A stretch of 64,000 nucleotides of DNA from Herbidospora galbida. Lineage in GTDB: Bacteria; Actinomycetota; Actinomycetes; Streptosporangiales; Streptosporangiaceae. The notes beneath the pieces are model-generated. The model ran no database searches. It saw only the letters and a list, made by a program, of their open reading frames with translations, and was not told the DNA's origin. Below, piece by piece: positions 62,475 through 64,000 of this stretch. Where the stretch lies: assembly GCF_005233835.1 (NCBI RefSeq), contig NZ_SZQA01000002.1, forward strand, positions 248,001 to 312,000, given 5' to 3'. Numbering within the stretch: the stretch's first letter is position 1; every line of letters begins with the position of its first letter. The translations under genes and the position numbers were made by a program.

Positions 62475-63935
62475 ATGTGGACTGCTTTCACCAGCGATCA
62501 GGTCAGGCAGGCCGAGCACGCTCTGATGGCCCTCGTGCCCGACGGCGAGCTCATGCAGCGGGCCGCCGCCGGCCTGGCCGCCGTCTGTGCGCGGCTGCTG
62601 CCCGGTGTCTACGGGTCCCGGGTCGTCCTGCTCGTCGGAGGCGGGGACAACGGCGGAGACACGCTCTACGCCGGGGCACGGCTCGCCGCGCGGGGGGCCC
62701 GTGTCGAGGCGGTGCTCGCGGGGAGCAGGACCCATGAGGGCGGGCTGGAGGCGCTCAAGCGGGCCGGCGGGCGGGTGATCGAGGCGGGCGAGGTCGGCGC
62801 GCCCGACCTGATCCTCGACGGGCTGCTCGGCATCGGCGGTAAGGGCGGCCTGCGGGAGCCCTATGCCACGCTCGCCCGGATCGCCGCCGAGTCGGGGGCC
62901 CTGGTGGTGGCGGTCGACGTACCGAGCGGGGTGGACTCCAGCACCGGCGAGGTGGCGGGGGAGGCCGTGAAGGCGCAGGTCACCGTCACGTTCGGGGCCC
63001 GGAAGGCCGGGTTGCTCGTCGACCCGGGGGCCGAGCGGGCCGGGATCGTCGAACTGGTCGACATCGGGCTGACGGCCCACCTGCCCGAGCCGGAGATCAC
63101 CGCGCTGACCGCCGCGGACGTGGCCGGGCTGCTGCCGGTGCCGGGGATCGAGTCGGACAAGTACCGGCGGGGCGTCGTCGGGGTCCTGGCGGGGAGCGAC
63201 CGGTTCGCGGGGGCGGCCGTGCTCGCCGTCGGCGGGGCCGTCAGGGCAGGGGCGGGGATGGTCCGGTTCGCCGGGCCGGAGGACGCCGTCCACCAGGTCA
63301 GGGCCCGGTGGCCCGAGGCGGTCACGACCCTGCTGAAGGAGGACCCGGTCGAGGAGGTCGGGCGGGTCCAGGCCTGGGTGCTCGGGCCCGGCATGGGGAC
63401 CGACGAGCGGGCCCGGCGGATCGCCGCCGAGGTGCTCGGCACCGACCTGCCGGTGATCGTGGACGCCGACGCGCTCACCATCGTCTCCAAGAACCCCAAG
63501 CTGCTGCACCGCCAGGCTCCCACGCTGATCACTCCGCACGCCGGTGAGCTGGGCAGGCTCCTGGGCGTCGACCCGAAGGACATCGAGGCCCGACGGATCG
63601 AGCACGTCCGCAGGGCGGTCGAGGAGCTCCAGGTGACCGTGCTGCTCAAGGGCTCGACCACGGTGGTCGCCGAACAGGGCCGGCCGGTCAGGGTGAACAC
63701 GACCGGGACCTCCTGGCTGGCCACGGCGGGGACCGGCGACGTCCTGTCGGGCATCTCGGGGACGCTGCTGGCCGCCGGGCTGGCCCCCTACGACGCCGGC
63801 AGCGTGGCCGCTTTTCTCCACGGCCTGGCCGCCCGGAAGGCCGCCGAGGGCGCGCCGATCGCCGCACTCGATGTGGCCGTCTCGTTGCCGGATGTGATCC
63901 GGCACCTCCGGACGGCTGCAAATATGGATGCATGA
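62475..63935 (+). CDS. nnr: bifunctional NAD(P)H-hydrate epimerase / ADP-dependent dehydratase
   Basis: 486 residues from ATG 62475. N-terminal YjeF_N epimerase domain (1-~210; DGELMQRAAAGLAAVCARLL, VGGGDNGGDTLYAGARLA, VAVDVPSGVDSSTGEV) and C-terminal kinase-like dehydratase (~215-486; KYRRGVVGVLAGS, VLGPGMGTDERA, VIVDADALTIVS, ITPHAGELGRLLG, NTTGTSWLATAGTGDVLSG). It repairs damaged NAD(P)HX. The stop overlaps the alr start (ATGA). Confidence 0.95.
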   Translation: MWTAFTSDQVRQAEHALMALVPDGELMQRAAAGLAAVCARLLPGVYGSRVVLLVGGGDNGGDTLYAGARLAARGARVEAVLAGSRTHEGGLEALKRAGGRVIEAGEVGAPDLILDGLLGIGGKGGLREPYATLARIAAESGALVVAVDVPSGVDSSTGEVAGEAVKAQVTVTFGARKAGLLVDPGAERAGIVELVDIGLTAHLPEPEITALTAADVAGLLPVPGIESDKYRRGVVGVLAGSDRFAGAAVLAVGGAVRAGAGMVRFAGPEDAVHQVRARWPEAVTTLLKEDPVEEVGRVQAWVLGPGMGTDERARRIAAEVLGTDLPVIVDADALTIVSKNPKLLHRQAPTLITPHAGELGRLLGVDPKDIEARRIEHVRRAVEELQVTVLLKGSTTVVAEQGRPVRVNTTGTSWLATAGTGDVLSGISGTLLAAGLAPYDAGSVAAFLHGLAARKAAEGAPIAALDVAVSLPDVIRHLRTAANMDA

Positions 63936-64000
63936 GCAGCAGCTTCGTCACTCCTGCCGAGGCCAGGGTCGACCTTTCGGCCATCCGTCACAACGCCGCC
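63932..64000 (+). CDS. alr: alanine racemase, 3' truncated by window
   Basis: The first 23 codons from ATG 63932: MSSSFVTPAEARVDLSAIRH then NAA. The AEARVDLSAIRHN segment is the N-terminal strand/helix of PLP-dependent alanine racemase, which provides D-alanine for peptidoglycan. acpS-nnr-alr is a conserved actinobacterial order, which supports the call despite the short sequence. Confidence 0.85.
   Translation, partial: MSSSFVTPAEARVDLSAIRHNAA

Overview
The window is high-GC DNA from an actinomycete, most likely the Streptosporangiaceae or a close relative. The reasons are strong GC bias at third codon positions, many GTG/TTG starts, TANNNT-type -10 boxes, a TTG-initiated rpoB whose rifampicin region is wild type, and paired SigE-type ECF sigma factors. 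Family-level placement is an inference. No mobile element, CRISPR array or rRNA gene was seen, and there is one tRNA gene (tRNA-Trp).

Region 1 (1-8536) is the accessory part. It begins with the tail of a regulatory ATPase and a complete tandem paralogue. Three ECF sigma factors follow, each overlapped by or fused in translation to a single-pass membrane partner, one of which carries a PASTA domain. An adenosine deaminase and an aspartate aminotransferase lie on the opposite strand.

Region 2 (8678-46445) is an almost continuous transcription and translation superlocus: tRNA-Trp, secE-nusG, rplK-rplA, a lipoprotein, rplJ-rplL, two small membrane proteins, rpoB-rpoC, rpsL-rpsG-fusA-tuf, the S10 and spc operons through secY-adk-map, infA-rpmJ-rpsM-rpsK-rpsD-rpoA-rplQ, and truA. 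Non-ribosomal insertions are a DUF1707 membrane protein and a small aromatic-rich secreted protein upstream of infA. The gaps hold recognisable promoters and many strong hairpins. The most unusual gap feature is a ~100-nt element that occurs twice, before rplA and before rplB, with compensatory base changes in its predicted stem.

Region 3 (46453-50469, minus strand) is a three-gene cell-surface cluster: a CAP-domain protein, a lipoprotein, and an 841-residue Pro/Trp-rich repeat protein whose extracellular domain resembles that lipoprotein.

Region 4 (50589-64000) holds rplM-rpsI followed by precursor and cofactor genes: glmM, glmS, coaA, acpS, nnrDE and the start of alr. Interspersed are a PhoX-like phosphatase, a DUF389 protein and a four-gene double ABC-2 exporter. 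Several genes here, and the first small membrane gene upstream of rpoB, have a -10 box 6-8 nt before the start codon, which suggests leaderless mRNAs.
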